Shown: positions 1 through 35,302, counted from the first letter of the stretch. The stretch: DNA of 64,000 nt from Anas platyrhynchos (GCF_047663525.1 NC_092587.1:201198501-201262500); one strand, 5' to 3'. The notes: generated from the sequence alone by a model not told the origin. Numbers and translations: made by a program.

Positions 1-829
1 GAAAGAGTAGTCCTAGTGTATTGCTCTTGTGGTGTGGATACTCAGAAGATCAGAATTAGACTTAGTGTGTGATATAAGTAGAAATAATCAGCTGTAAGTA
101 GAAAATCAGCTGTGAATGTGCTGTTAGTTGCAATGTTCCCAGTTTTCTCACTCAGGTTTCAAGGCATAGGCTGAGACATCCTTGTGCAGTAAGAGGATTT
201 ACAGCAACTTTCTAACAAGGATAATTAAGCTCGAAATGGATTTTATTTAGATGTAATTATCAGTGCACACCTGTAAATCTGATTTGGGAATGGGTCTTCA
301 AATGCAGAGTGCTTTTTTGGCCCCATCAAAGGAACCCAGTTTCCCTCCAGGGTATTGGATTCTTCTGGCTAATGGGGCTGAAGAGCAGGACTTCTGAACT
401 GCAGGAAAAAAAAAAAAGAAAAAAAAAAACAACTTGTACCCTGAAACATATCAGTGCAGAGAGGTTACAAGCACAAGAATTGTGGTTAGTCAGATTATCC
501 CACAGATAAGAGCACAAGTGGTTTGAATAGTTCTTGGTTAATACATGGATGACAGTTTGAGGATGATGATAGTGATTGGTGTGATTGGTTTGTGCCTCTC
601 TCTGGGGAATGCCACAAAGGTGGTAAGCCAGGGCATTGGAAACAAAAACCAACAACAAATAGCTCGGGATACCCTTTTCCTGCCAACCTGCCCAGCGATC
701 CCCAGGCAGCTTTATCCCAGCTCTCACAGAGGAACCGTCCTTTACAGACGGAACATACACCTGCAGCCCAGCATCAGTTACTCCACGCTGCTGCCTCCTC
801 AGGCAGTCCCACACCTCCCCCTTCAGCTG
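1..829. other. Upstream flank of ANKRD42, no gene recognised
   Basis: This stretch is A/T-rich intergenic DNA with an A-rich run near 404-430. The short open frames on both strands have no recognisable domain and no codon bias. GC content and CpG density rise after about 780, leading into the promoter region. Confidence 0.5.
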
Positions 830-1064
830 CAGCCCCCTCACAGCGCCCCAGCCCCGAGGCTCCATCCCTCGGTGCCCAAAATGCCTCAGGGCCGCTGAGG
901 CGCCATGGCCGCCGCTCCCGGCCCGCCATTTTCTTGCGGCCCGGCGGGAGCGCGAGCCCTGTGCCCATGGCAACACCGCTGCGACGGTTGGCAGAAGGGG
1001 GAGGAAGAGGAGAAGGAGGAGGAGGGCGCAACGAGTGAGGCTGCTTGTGCCGTGAGGGGCTGCC
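830..1064 (+). promoter_or_regulatory. ANKRD42: CpG-rich promoter / 5' UTR of ANKRD42 with an RFX X-box
   Basis: The block is GC-rich with many CpGs and ends at the predicted start codon of ANKRD42. At 961-974 it holds GTGCCCATGGCAAC, which matches the RFX X-box palindrome (GTTGCCATGGCAAC) at 12 of 14 positions. X-boxes are bound by RFX factors and are typical of cilium and sperm-flagellum genes. No TATA box is evident, as is usual for CpG-island promoters. The transcription start cannot be fixed from sequence alone. The promoter role is inferred from composition and position. Confidence 0.55.
961..974 (+). promoter_or_regulatory. RFX X-box-like motif
   Basis: GTGCCCATGGCAAC has the perfect half-site ATGGCAAC plus a near-perfect left arm. 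It lies about 90 bp upstream of the predicted ANKRD42 ATG, a usual position for functional X-boxes. Confidence 0.5.
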
Positions 1065-19566
<18,502 letters not shown>

Positions 19567-20314
19567 GGAGGTAGTGGCAATATTTTAGACCGTGCAAAGT
19601 ATTTGCGAAGCCCAGTTCCACAGATGTGCTGTGGTTCACTGAATTTCATTGAACTACTCTCCTAGTTTTCTGGCATAGAATATACTGTTAGTTCACTGCA
19701 ACAGCATAAAAAACAAACCAAAACAACAAAAATAAAATAAAATAATAAAAAAACCCCACACTGTCAGACTTCTGTTCCTGTCCAGGTAATAGTTAAGAGT
19801 TTTACAAACTGTAGCATTTGAGAGAAAACTGCAGCCATGTCATGGGACCTCAGTCAGACGCAGCAGCCATGTCATGAGAGAAAACTGCAGCCATGTCATG
19901 GGACCTCAGTCAGACGCAGCAACATGGTCCTGAAGCAGTGTCTGGGACGAGTACTTGCTGAACTGCGGGGACAGGTGCCAGGCCCCTCACTTTCCACCTT
20001 CAAGCCATTCCTAAATAAGCCCTGAAGCTATTCCTTTGTGAGGTGCCAGATAAACTGCAGCGGTGGGCCCCCGACTCTAAATCAAGGCTGAGGATGTCAC
20101 TAGGTTACAGGGCATGTTGTGGTTAGAAATAGCAATCCTGACATCCCTGCCTAAAAAAACATTTAATGGCTTTACATATAATACAGATTTTTTTCTCTTA
20201 TCTGCATGCTATTGTGAAGTTATTTTCCTTTGGAGCTCCCACCATGCATTAACATTTTGGCTGTCTCTGTTCCAATAAATCTTTGTATGATAGACGGTAA
20301 TTTGCTAGTGCCTC
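19567..20314 (+). other. ANKRD42: ANKRD42 3' UTR and poly-A signals, unit 1
   Basis: A cluster of AATAAA hexamers lies near 19730-19750 and another at 20274-20279 (tccaataaat), about 170-700 bp after the stop. A 56-bp tandem duplication at 19820-19923 falls between them. Either signal could end the transcript. The same arrangement recurs in units 2 and 3. Confidence 0.5.
19820..19923 (+). repeat. 56-bp tandem duplication in the 3' UTR
   Basis: About 1.9 copies of a 56-bp unit beginning GAGAGAAAACTGCAGCCATG. It is present in all three full units, so it predates the large duplication. Confidence 0.85.
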
Positions 20315-20613
20315 GCCATTTGCCGAGGCGATCGGCTCCGGGGCAGACGCGTTCTGCAGCGGAGCGGGGGATCGGGCCAGGCAGGGCTCATTTTCCGGCA
20401 TCGAGCCGACTTCAGGGAGCCGCCAGGAGCCGGCAGCCCTCGTGAGGGAGGCTGACGAGGCGAAGGCGGAGCCAGCAGCGACCCCTCCCCGGCCGTTCAA
20501 AAGCAGCCCCTAGGGAGCGCGGCGAACAGGGCGGGCAAACAGGGCGTGGCGCGTCAGAGGGGAGTGGCAGGGCGGAGAGCAACCCCCTGCCCACACGAAC
20601 ACCTCTTAACGAC
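20315..20613 (+). mobile_element. CR1 5'-UTR-like GC segment (copy A), unit 1
   Basis: Starting GCCATTTGCCGAGGCGATCG, this is a near copy of the segment that precedes CR1 ORF1 at 22113. It is not followed by ORF1: it abuts an LTR fragment at about 20614. Counterparts lie at 32838-33136 and 45344-45642. Confidence 0.7.
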
Positions 20614-20874
20614 GATGGGGGGGGGAGGCGCTTTTGGTTTCTTTCCTTTGTTTCTCACTTCTCTAGCTTGTTAGTAATGAGCAATAAATCTTACTATCTG
20701 TCTTCTTATGCTGAGTCTGGTTTGCCCGTTACACTAATTATTGCGTGATTTTCTCGTCCTTATCTCAATCCTTGAGCCCCTTTCACATATTTTCTCCCCA
20801 TTCCTCTTTGAGGAGGGGGAGTGAGAGAGCGGCTGTGGTGGAGCTCGGCTGCCCACTCGAGCAGAACCACGACA
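20614..20874 (-). mobile_element. Endogenous retrovirus LTR fragment, unit 1
   Basis: Read on the minus strand it begins TGTCGTGGTTCTGC at 20874 and contains the CTCTCTCACTCCCCCTCCTC block typical of a common avian ERV LTR group. Only the 5' part of the LTR is present and no internal viral genes are attached. It is a fossil that predates the array, since it recurs in units 2 and 3. Confidence 0.7.
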
Positions 20875-22112
20875 CAGACAAAATCTGTCCAGGTGCTTGC
20901 TTCCTTGCAGCTGTTGCCTCAGGAGAGGAACACTAGCTTTGCTTCTTCTCTCCTGCTGTTAGCACTGTAGAGCCCACCCTACTGAGAGACACAGGTGCTA
21001 CTGGCATTCCTGTTTTTCACAAAAATTAAGGTGTAACTGCAAACAGTGGTGTTGCAACTAGCAGGAAAGCATTTACTAAACTTGATTCAAGACCTTGTGC
21101 TGTAGGGTTCCTTCTTCTCCCTAGCCTTAGCTGTACAATCCTGCTGCTGCCTCTAGGGAACTGTAGTGCGCATCTGCCTCTTCTGTAGCTGGTTCTCTCA
21201 CTGTCCCAGCAGCAAAGCCTGCCTTTGTTTGTTTTGTTTCTTCCCCTTGAATTAGTTTGACTCACCTGAACTGAGTCAGAGGCCTAGAGAAGGCCAGAGC
21301 CAGCACAAACATGGTGCAAGCACCAAGCTGGACTTGGATCTCTCTCTTTTGGCAGTACTGAACTGTTGGATTCGTTTAATCCTTCTCACGGAACTAAACT
21401 TGGGAGCAGAATTTGGGCTGCAGAGAAAACATTATTGGTGAAAACACGCAGAAAAAGAGAGCAGCAGGGCTGCATCCTCCTAGGATCAGCTGGCCTGTAG
21501 ATTAACCCACTGACACTGAAATTACTGAACACGGCAACCCCAGGACAACACTCGTGGAGTTGCTTTTAAGAAGAAAGATGCTGTTTGTTTTGTTTAGTTT
21601 GTTGTCGAAGAGCTGCCTCTTTTCTCTGCAACTGCAGAAAGATATTTTTTCTTCTTAAGGAATACTTAAAACTGGGTCCTCTGGAGTCAAAGCTAATGTG
21701 TGTGATTGGAACAGCCATGTCTATTCACAAGGAGCCAGAAGAAATGCCAGGCAGGAGCCCCACGGAAGGTGGCTCTACGGCTAAATCCAACAGGCACATC
21801 ACAGCTGAGATGATCAAAGCCTTGACTAAGGAACAGGTTGGTTAAAAAAAAAAAAGAGAAGCTGTGCTGTTAACAGACATGTAACACTCTCGGTTCATTA
21901 AACATTTGCTCTGTCGTTCAGAGTGTGTGGACTTTGTGGTTACTATTTTTGAGTGTCTGAATCATCCCCACATAGAAGTTTAATTAGGGACATGCCCAGA
22001 TGGCGAACTGAATGGCTGTTTTCCTTCGACTTGGAGGTATCGCTGGGGCATATCTTGGGCTTCTCAGTCCAAACAACTGCACGTGTGGCTAAGAAGTTCT
22101 TATGAGTTCTTG
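20875..22112. other. Spacer between the LTR fragment and CR1, unit 1
   Basis: Mostly unrecognised sequence shared by all full units. At about 21653-21836 there is an open segment that follows a pyrimidine-rich acceptor-like site (ttttcttcttaag) and ends at cag|gttggt. It encodes a peptide containing EPEEMPGRSPTEGG and ITAEMIKALTKEQ. It stays open in units 2 and 3 with three replacements. I do not recognise it. Confidence 0.35.
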
Positions 22113-22472
22113 GCCATTTGCCGAGGCGATCGGCTCCGGGGCAGACGCGTTCTGCAGCGGAGCGGGGGATCGGGCCAGGCAGGGCTAACTTTCGGGCATC
22201 GAGCCGACTTCAGGGAGCCGCCAGGACCCGGCAGCCCTCGTGAGGGAGGCTGACGAGGCGAAGGCGGAGCCAGCAGCGACCCCTCCCCGGCCGTTCAAAA
22301 GCAGCCCCTAGGGAGCGCGGCGAACAGGGCGGGCAAACAGGGCGTGGCGCGTCAGAAGGGAGTGGCGCGGCAGTTAGCGCGGCAGTTCGCGCAGGCAGGG
22401 CGAGCAGGAAGGGCGGAGAGCTACCCCCTCCCATACGAACACCTGTTAACGACAGTCTTTAGCTAGGTGATA

Positions 22473-22796
22473 ATGGTCTCCACCAGGCACGGTGCGCTCT
22501 CCAGGAGGTCGGTACACACCCAGACCGACTGCCCGTTAAAGAATGCAGCGGTTCAGGTCACCGGCCTGCTGCTGCCATCGGCGGGAGGCAGAGACGCTGC
22601 GTGCGTCAGGTGCGAGCAGGTGGATGACCTGATCCGCATGGTGGCGGAGCTCAAGGAGGAGGTGGAGAGGTTGAGGGCCATCAGGGAGTGTGAGCGGGAG
22701 ATAGACTGGTGGAGTAACTCCCTGCAGGGCCTCAAGGAGAGGTACCGGGGTGAGACACCCCAAATGGGGGTGGACCCCCTGCCCTGTCGCCGCTGA
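22473..22796 (+). CDS. CR1 ORF1 protein, unit 1
   Basis: From the ATG at 22473 it encodes about 107 residues: [20 protein letters not shown] and a following coiled coil, then [17 protein letters not shown]1 ORF1 proteins bind nucleic acid and multimerise through the coiled coil. Compared with units 2 and 3 it lacks six codons (GCRECQ/S region) before the LLLPSAGG motif, removing part of a Cys-rich motif. Confidence 0.75.
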   Translation: MVSTRHGALSRRSVHTQTDCPLKNAAVQVTGLLLPSAGGRDAACVRCEQVDDLIRMVAELKEEVERLRAIRECEREIDWWSNSLQGLKERYRGETPQMGVDPLPCRR

Positions 22797-22831
22797 CGGA
22801 GCCAACTAGGAAAGGTGCCCTCCTAGACCTG

Positions 22832-24823
22832 TTGCTAGAAAACAGAGAGGGTCTGGTGGGAGATGTGGTGATTGGTGGCCGCCTCGGTCATAGCGACCAT
22901 GAAGTGGTTGAGTTCAAAATTTACGGTGACAGAAGGAAAAGTGCCACCAAAACCTCATCCCTAGATATGGGGAAGGCGGACTTCAGGCTGCTCAGGGAAC
23001 TAGTCAGCAAGGTCCCCTGGGAAACTGCTCTTGAAGGCCTCGATGTCCACCAGTGCTGGTCATTCTTTAAGCGATGCCTCCTAGAAGCACAAGATCAGGC
23101 AATTCCTAAATATCGCAAGTCAGGCAGGCGGGGCAGGAGGCCGGCGTGGCTGACCAGGAACATTCTGATGGAGATTAGGCGGAAACAGAGAGTGTTTCGT
23201 TACTGGAAGGAGGGCCAGGTGTCCTGGAAAGAATACAGGGATGCTGTTCGTGTTTGTAGGGAGAAAATTGGTGTGGCTAAAGCACACCTAGAGTTGAAGC
23301 TGGCTGTGTCTGTGAGAGAAAATAAAAAGGGTTTTTTTAGATATGTGAATGGAAAAAGGAGAACTAAAGAATACATAGGGCCGCTCCTTGATAGGGAAGG
23401 TCTTCTCACAGACAATGACATAGGCAAAGCAGAGACGCTTAATGCCTTCTTTGCCTCTGTCTTCAATGCCGATGATGGGCTTCGGGACCCAGGGTGCCCT
23501 GAGCTGGAGGACCGGGACGGTGGGGATGACAAACTCCCAACCGACCCTGAACGTGTGCGGGATTTGCTACTCCACCTGGATCCCTACAAGTCCATGGGTC
23601 CGGATGGGATTCATCCCCGGGTGCTGAAAGAGCTGGTGGACGTCATCGCGGAACCTCTCTCAATTATTTTTCAATGATCCTGGGAATCTGGAGAGGTCCC
23701 GGTAGACTGGAAGCTGGCAAATGTTGTGCTGATTTTCAAGAAGGGTCAGAAAGAAGACCCTAGCAATTACAGGCCTGTCAGTCTCACGTCAGTGCCTGGT
23801 AAAATCATGGAGAAGATGGTTCTCGAACTTATTGAGGCGCACCTGGGGGACAAAGCAGTCATTGGTCCCAGCCAGCATGGGTTTGTGAAGGGTAGGTCCT
23901 GCCTAACTAACCTGATTTCCTTTTATGATAAGATCACCTGTATGGTGGACCAAGGGAAACCAGCTGATGTGATTTTTTTGGACTTCAGCAAGGCTTTTGA
24001 CACGGTTTCCCATAGGATCCTACTGGACAAAATGTCCACCATACAGCTAAATAAAAACATCATACGATGGGTGAGCAATTGGCTAACGGGCAGGGCCCAA
24101 AGGGTTATGGTAAATGGGGCTGCGTCAGGCTGGCGGGCGGTCACCAGTGGGGTCCCTCAGGGCTCCATTTTAGGGCCGGTACTTTTCAATATTTTTATAA
24201 ACGATCTGGATGAAGGAATAGAAGGTATTTTGAGCAAGTTTGCTGATGACACCAAACTTGGAGGAGTTGTGGACTCTGTTGAGGGTGGAAAGGCCTTGCA
24301 GAGGGATCTGGCTAGGTTGGAGAGCTGGGCGATCGCCAACCGCATGAAGTTCAATAAGAGCAAGTGCCGGGTCCTGCACCTGGGACGGGGAAACCCTGGC
24401 TGCACGTACAGACTGGGCGATGAGACGCTGGAGAGCAGCCTAGAAGAGAGGGATCTGGGGGTCGTGGTAGACAGCAAGTTGAATATGAGCCAGCAGTGTG
24501 CCCTGGCAGCCAGGAAGGCCAACCGTGTCCTGGGGTGCATCAAGCACGGCATCGCTAGTAGGTCGAGGGAGGTGATTGTCCCGCTCTACTCTGCGCTGGT
24601 GTGGCCTCGCCTCGAGTACTGTGTGCAGTTCTGGGCACCACAGTATAAAAAGGACATGAAACTGTTGGAGAGTGTCCAGAGGAGAGCTACGAAGATGGTG
24701 AAAGGCCTGGAGGGGAAGACGTACGAGGAACAGCTGAGGGCACTGGGCCTGTTCAGCCTGGAGAAGAGGAGGCTGAGGGGAGACCTCATCGCAGTCTACA
24801 ACTTCCTCGTAAGGGGGTGTTGA
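22832..24823 (+). pseudogene. CR1 ORF2 (reverse transcriptase), broken, unit 1
   Basis: This frame contains the tail of the endonuclease ([10 protein letters not shown]) and the RT domain with FLDFSKAFD and FADD. It is split by a stop at 23675-23677 and ends early at 24821-24823. The frame at its left edge begins at a TTG and there is no ATG before residue 46, because the N-terminal half was deleted. Confidence 0.85.
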
Positions 24824-25127
24824 GAGGCAGGAGACCTTTTCTCCATTAACACCAGTGACAGGACTCGCGGGAACGGGGTTAAGCTGAGGCAGGGGAAGTT
24901 TAGGCTTGACATCAGGAGGGGGTTCTTCACAGCGAGGGTGGTTGCACACTGGAACAGGCTCCCCAGGGAAGTGGTCACTGCACCGAGCCTGTCTGAATTT
25001 AAGAAGAGATTGGACTGTGCACTTAGTCACATGGTCTGAACTTTTGGGTAGACCTGTGCGGTGTCAAGAGTTGGACTTGATGATCCTTAAGGGTCCCTTC
25101 CAACTCAGGATATTCTATGATTCTATG

Positions 25128-25273
25128 CTCAAAACCCTGGGGCTGCCTCAATGTGTGGGAAGACGTCGCCATCTCGCGGTGGAGATGGTCATGCGCTGAG
25201 CACAGCTGATTTGTGGAGAAAGAAAAACAGTAGATTCTGAAGCTTTTGCAAAGGGTCTTTAATTAAAGCAAAA
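25128..25273 (+). other. Unit 1/2 junction: templated 132 bp plus 14-nt filler
   Basis: 25128-25259 copies intron-10 DNA (source 16691-16822). 25260-25273 (taattaaagcaaaa) matches neither side. Unit 2 then begins at TGCCTTAAG. The same join is at 37634-37779 and 50140-50285. Confidence 0.9.
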
Positions 25274-25770
25274 TGCCTTAAGGATGTGGCCCAAAAAGTG
25301 TGCCTGTAGCTCCAGCACAAAGCTCCTGTTTCTCTTGTTCTGTGTGAGCCAGCACTGTATGCCATGGATTGGTCCAATCGACCCTGTGTGAGGTGTGGGA
25401 GCCCAGAGCCAGGAAAAGATGACAGCACTTTGCTGCAAATGGGTGAGATGCAGACCTCAAAGCAAGAGCATGCGAGGCAGCAGGTATTTGCGTGTCTTGT
25501 GCTCAATGCCTGAGACTGAGCAAGTTTAGTTTAGCTCCTCTCCAGCAAGAGTTGCAAGTAAATTTCCAGGACTAGGGGCAGGCACAAAAACACATTGCAG
25601 AATCTTCCCTAAAAATGGGCATGCCCATATGACTTGATCATCTAGAAACGCAGGCTTCTCTGAAACAGCATCTCACCTGTGGGGTCTTAATCAACCCACC
25701 CTCTGGCACATTGAACTGTGTCAAGAGGGGGATGTATGAGGTTTGAAACACTTCAGCTGAATACAACTGA

Positions 25771-32083
<6,313 letters not shown>

Positions 32084-32837
32084 GGAGGTAGTGGCAATAT
32101 TTTACACCGTGCAAAGTGTTTGCGAAGCCCAGTTCCACAGATGTGCTGTGGTTCACTGAATTTCATTGAACTACTCTCCTAGTTTTCTGGCATAGAATAT
32201 ACTGTTAGATCACTGCAGCAGCATAAAAAACAAACCAAAACAACAAAAATAAAAAAAAAATAAAATAATAAAAAAACCCTACACTGTCAGACTTCTGTTC
32301 CTGTCCAGGTAGTAGTTAACAGTTTTACAAACTGTAGCATTTGAGAGAAAACTGCAGCCATGTCATGGGACCTCAGTCAGACGCAGCAGCCATGTCATGA
32401 GAGAAAACTGCAGCCATGTCATGGGACCTCAGTCAGACGCAGCAACATGGTCCTGAAGCAGTGTCTGGGGCAAGTACTTGCTGAACTGCGGGGCCAGGTG
32501 CCAGGCCCCTCACTTTCCACCTTCAAGCCATTCCTAAATAAGCCCTGAAGCTATTCCTTTGTGAGGTGCCAGATAAACTGCAGCGGTGGGCCCCCGACTC
32601 TAAATCAAGGCTGAGGATGTCACTAGGTTACAGGGCATGTTGTGGTTAGAAATAGCAATCCTGACATCCCTGCCTAAAAAAACATTTAATGGCTTTACAT
32701 ATAATACAGATTTTTTTCTCTTATCTGCATGCTATTGTGAAGTTATTTTCCTTTGGAGCTCCCACCATGCATTAACATTTTGGCTGTCTCTGTTCCAATA
32801 AATCTTTGTATGATAGACGGTAATTTGCTAGTGCCTC

Positions 32838-33136
32838 GCCATTTGCCGAGGCGATCGGCTCCGGGGCAGACGCGTTCTGCAGCGGAGCGGGGGATCGGGC
32901 CAGGCAGGGCTCATTTTCCGGCATCGAGCCGACTTCAGGGAGCCGCCAGGAGCCGGCAGCCCTCGTGAGGGAGGCTGACGAGGCGAAGGCGGAGCCAGCA
33001 GCGACCCCTCCCCGGCCGTTCAAAAGCAGCCCCTAGGGAGCGCGGCGAACAGGGCGGGCAAACAGGGCGTGGCGCGGCAGAGGGGAGTGGCAGGGCGGAG
33101 AGCAACCCCCTGCCCACACGAACACCTCTTCACGAC
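32838..33136 (+). mobile_element. CR1 5'-UTR-like GC segment (copy A), unit 2
   Basis: Counterpart of 20315-20613. It is followed by the LTR fragment rather than by ORF1. Confidence 0.7.
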
Positions 33137-33397
33137 GATCGGGGGGGGAGGCGCTTTTGGTTTCTTTCCTTTGTTTCTCACTTCTCTAGCTTGTTAGTAA
33201 TGAGCAATAAATCTTACTATCTATCTTCTTATGCTGAGTCTGGTTTGCCCGTTACACTAATTATTGCGTGATTTTCTCGTCCTTATCTCAATCCTTGAGC
33301 CCCTTTCACATATTTTCTCCCCATTCCTCTTTGAGGAGGGGGAGTGAGAGAGCGGCTGTGGTGGAGCTTGGCTGCCCACTCGAGCGGAACCACGACA
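33137..33397 (-). mobile_element. Endogenous retrovirus LTR fragment, unit 2
   Basis: Counterpart of 20614-20874. It is the same insertion copied with the unit: a partial LTR fossil without internal genes. Confidence 0.7.
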
Positions 33398-34960
33398 CAG
33401 ACAAAATCTGTCCAGGTGCTTGCTTCCTTGCAGCTGTTGCCTCAGGAGAGGAACACTAGCTTTGCTTCTTCTCTCCTGCTGTTAGCACTGTAGAGCCCAC
33501 CCTACTGAGAGACACAGGTGCTACTGGCATTCCTGTATTTCACAAAAATTAAGGTGTAGTGTAACTGCAAACAGTGGTGTTGCAACTAGCAGGAAAGCAT
33601 TTACTAAACTTGATTCAAGACCTTGTGCTGTAGGGTTCCTTCTTCTCCCTAGCCTTAGCTGTACAATCCTGCTGCTGCCTCTAGGGAACTGTAGTGCGCA
33701 TCTGCCTCTTCTGTAGCTGGTTCTCTCACTGTCCCAGCAGCAAAGCCTGCCTTTGTTTGTTTTGTTTCTTCCCCTTGAATTAGTTTGACTCACCTGAACT
33801 GAGTCAGAGGCCTAGAGAAGGCCAGAGCCAGCACAAACATGGTGCAAGCACCAAGCTGGACTTGGATCTCTCTCTTTTGGCAGTACTGAACTGTTGGATT
33901 CGTTTAATCCTTCTCACGGAACTAAACTTGGGAGCAGAATTTGGGCTGCAGAGAAAACATTATTGGTGAAAACACGCAGAAAAAGAGAGCAGCAGGGCTG
34001 CATCCTCCTAGGATCAGCTGGCCTGTAGATTAACCCACTGACACTGAAATTACTGAACACGGCAACCCCAGGACAACACTCGTGGAGTTGCTTTTAAGAG
34101 GAAAGATGCTGTTTGTTTTGTTTAGTTTGTTGTCGAAGAGCTGCCTCTTTTCTCTGCAACTGCAGAAAGATATTTTTTCTTCTTAAGGAATACTTAAAAC
34201 TGGGTCCTCTGGAGTCAAAGCTAATGGGTGTGATTGGAAGAGCCATGCCTATTCACAAGGAGCCAGAAGAAATGCCAGGCAGGAGCCCCACGGAAGGTGG
34301 CTCTACGGCTAAATCCAACAGGCACATCACAGCTGAGATGATCAAAGCCTTGACTAAGGAACAGGTTGGTTAAAAAAAAAAAAGAGAAGCTGTGCTGTTA
34401 ACAGACATGTAACACTCTCGGTTCATTAAATATTTGCTCTGTCGTTCAAAGAGTGTGTGGACTTTGTGGTTACTATTTTTGAGTGTCTGAATCATCCCCA
34501 CATAGAAGTTTAATTAGGGACATGCCCAGATGGCGAACTGAATGGCTGTTTTCCTTCGACTTGGAGGTATCACTGGGGCATATCTTGGGCTTCTCGGTCC
34601 AAACAACTGCACGTGTGGCTAAGAAGTTCTTATGAGTTCTTGGCCATTTGCCGAGGCGATCGGCTCCGGGGCAGACGCGTTCTGCAGCGGAGCGGGGGAT
34701 CGGGCCAGGCAGGGCTCATTTTCCGGCATCGAGCCGACTTCAGGGAGCCGCCAGGAGCCGGCAGCCCTCGTGAGGGAGGCTGACGAGGCGAAGGCGGAGC
34801 CAGCAGCGACCCCTCCCCGGCCGTTCAAAAGCAGCCCCTAGGGAGCGCGGCGACCAGGGCGGGCAAACAGGGCGTGGCCCGTCAGAGGGGAGTGGCAGGG
34901 CGGAGAGCAACCCCCTGCCCACACGAACACCTCTTAACGACAGCCGTTAGCTAGGTGATA

Positions 34961-35302
34961 ATGGTCTCCACAAGGCACGGAGCGCTCTGCAGGAGGTCGG
35001 TACACACCCAGACCGACTGCCCGTTAAAGAATGCAGCGGTTCAGGTCACCGGATGCAGGGAGTGTCAGAGCCTGCTGCTGCCATCGGCGGGAGGCAGAGA
35101 CGCTGCGTGCGTCAGGTGCCAGCAGGTGGATGACCTGATCCGCATGGTGGCGGAGCTCAAGGAGGAGGTGGAGAGGTTGAGGGCCATCAGGGAGTGTGAG
35201 CGGGAGATAGACTGGTGGAGTAACTCCCTGCAGGGCCTCAAGGAGAGGTACCGGGGTGAGACACCCCAAATGGGGGTGGACCCCCTGCCCTGTCGCCGCT
35301 GA
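34961..35302 (+). CDS. CR1 ORF1 protein, unit 2 (mosaic)
   Basis: From the ATG at 34961 it encodes about 113 residues with [15 protein letters not shown] and [20 protein letters not shown], then a coiled coil. It carries the crossover point. Confidence 0.75.
   Translation: MVSTRHGALCRRSVHTQTDCPLKNAAVQVTGCRECQSLLLPSAGGRDAACVRCQQVDDLIRMVAELKEEVERLRAIRECEREIDWWSNSLQGLKERYRGETPQMGVDPLPCRR

Larger units (their letters stand above)
22113..25127 (+). mobile_element. CR1 LINE, internally deleted, unit 1
   Basis: Order: GC-rich 5' UTR (22113-22453), ORF1 (22473-22796), ORF2 from the end of the endonuclease domain onward, and a 3' UTR ending ATTCTATGATTCTATG. Immediately after the end of ORF1 the sequence enters ORF2 at [19 protein letters not shown], so most of the endonuclease is missing. 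The RT part has motif A (FLDFSKAFD), [10 protein letters not shown] and FADDTK. Two nonsense codons (after IIFQ and after LVRGC) break ORF2 here. The 5' UTR is longer than in units 2 and 3. Confidence 0.93.

Noticed and set aside
20614-20874. LTR fragment as evidence for a complete provirus in the unit
   Set aside because: No gag, pol or env-like sequence lies beside it, only a partial LTR is present, and the neighbouring RT belongs to CR1.
24157-25030. Long minus-strand frames opposite the CR1 ORF2 (also in units 2 and 3)
   Set aside because: They mirror the stop-free CR1 coding strand and have no recognisable domain of their own.
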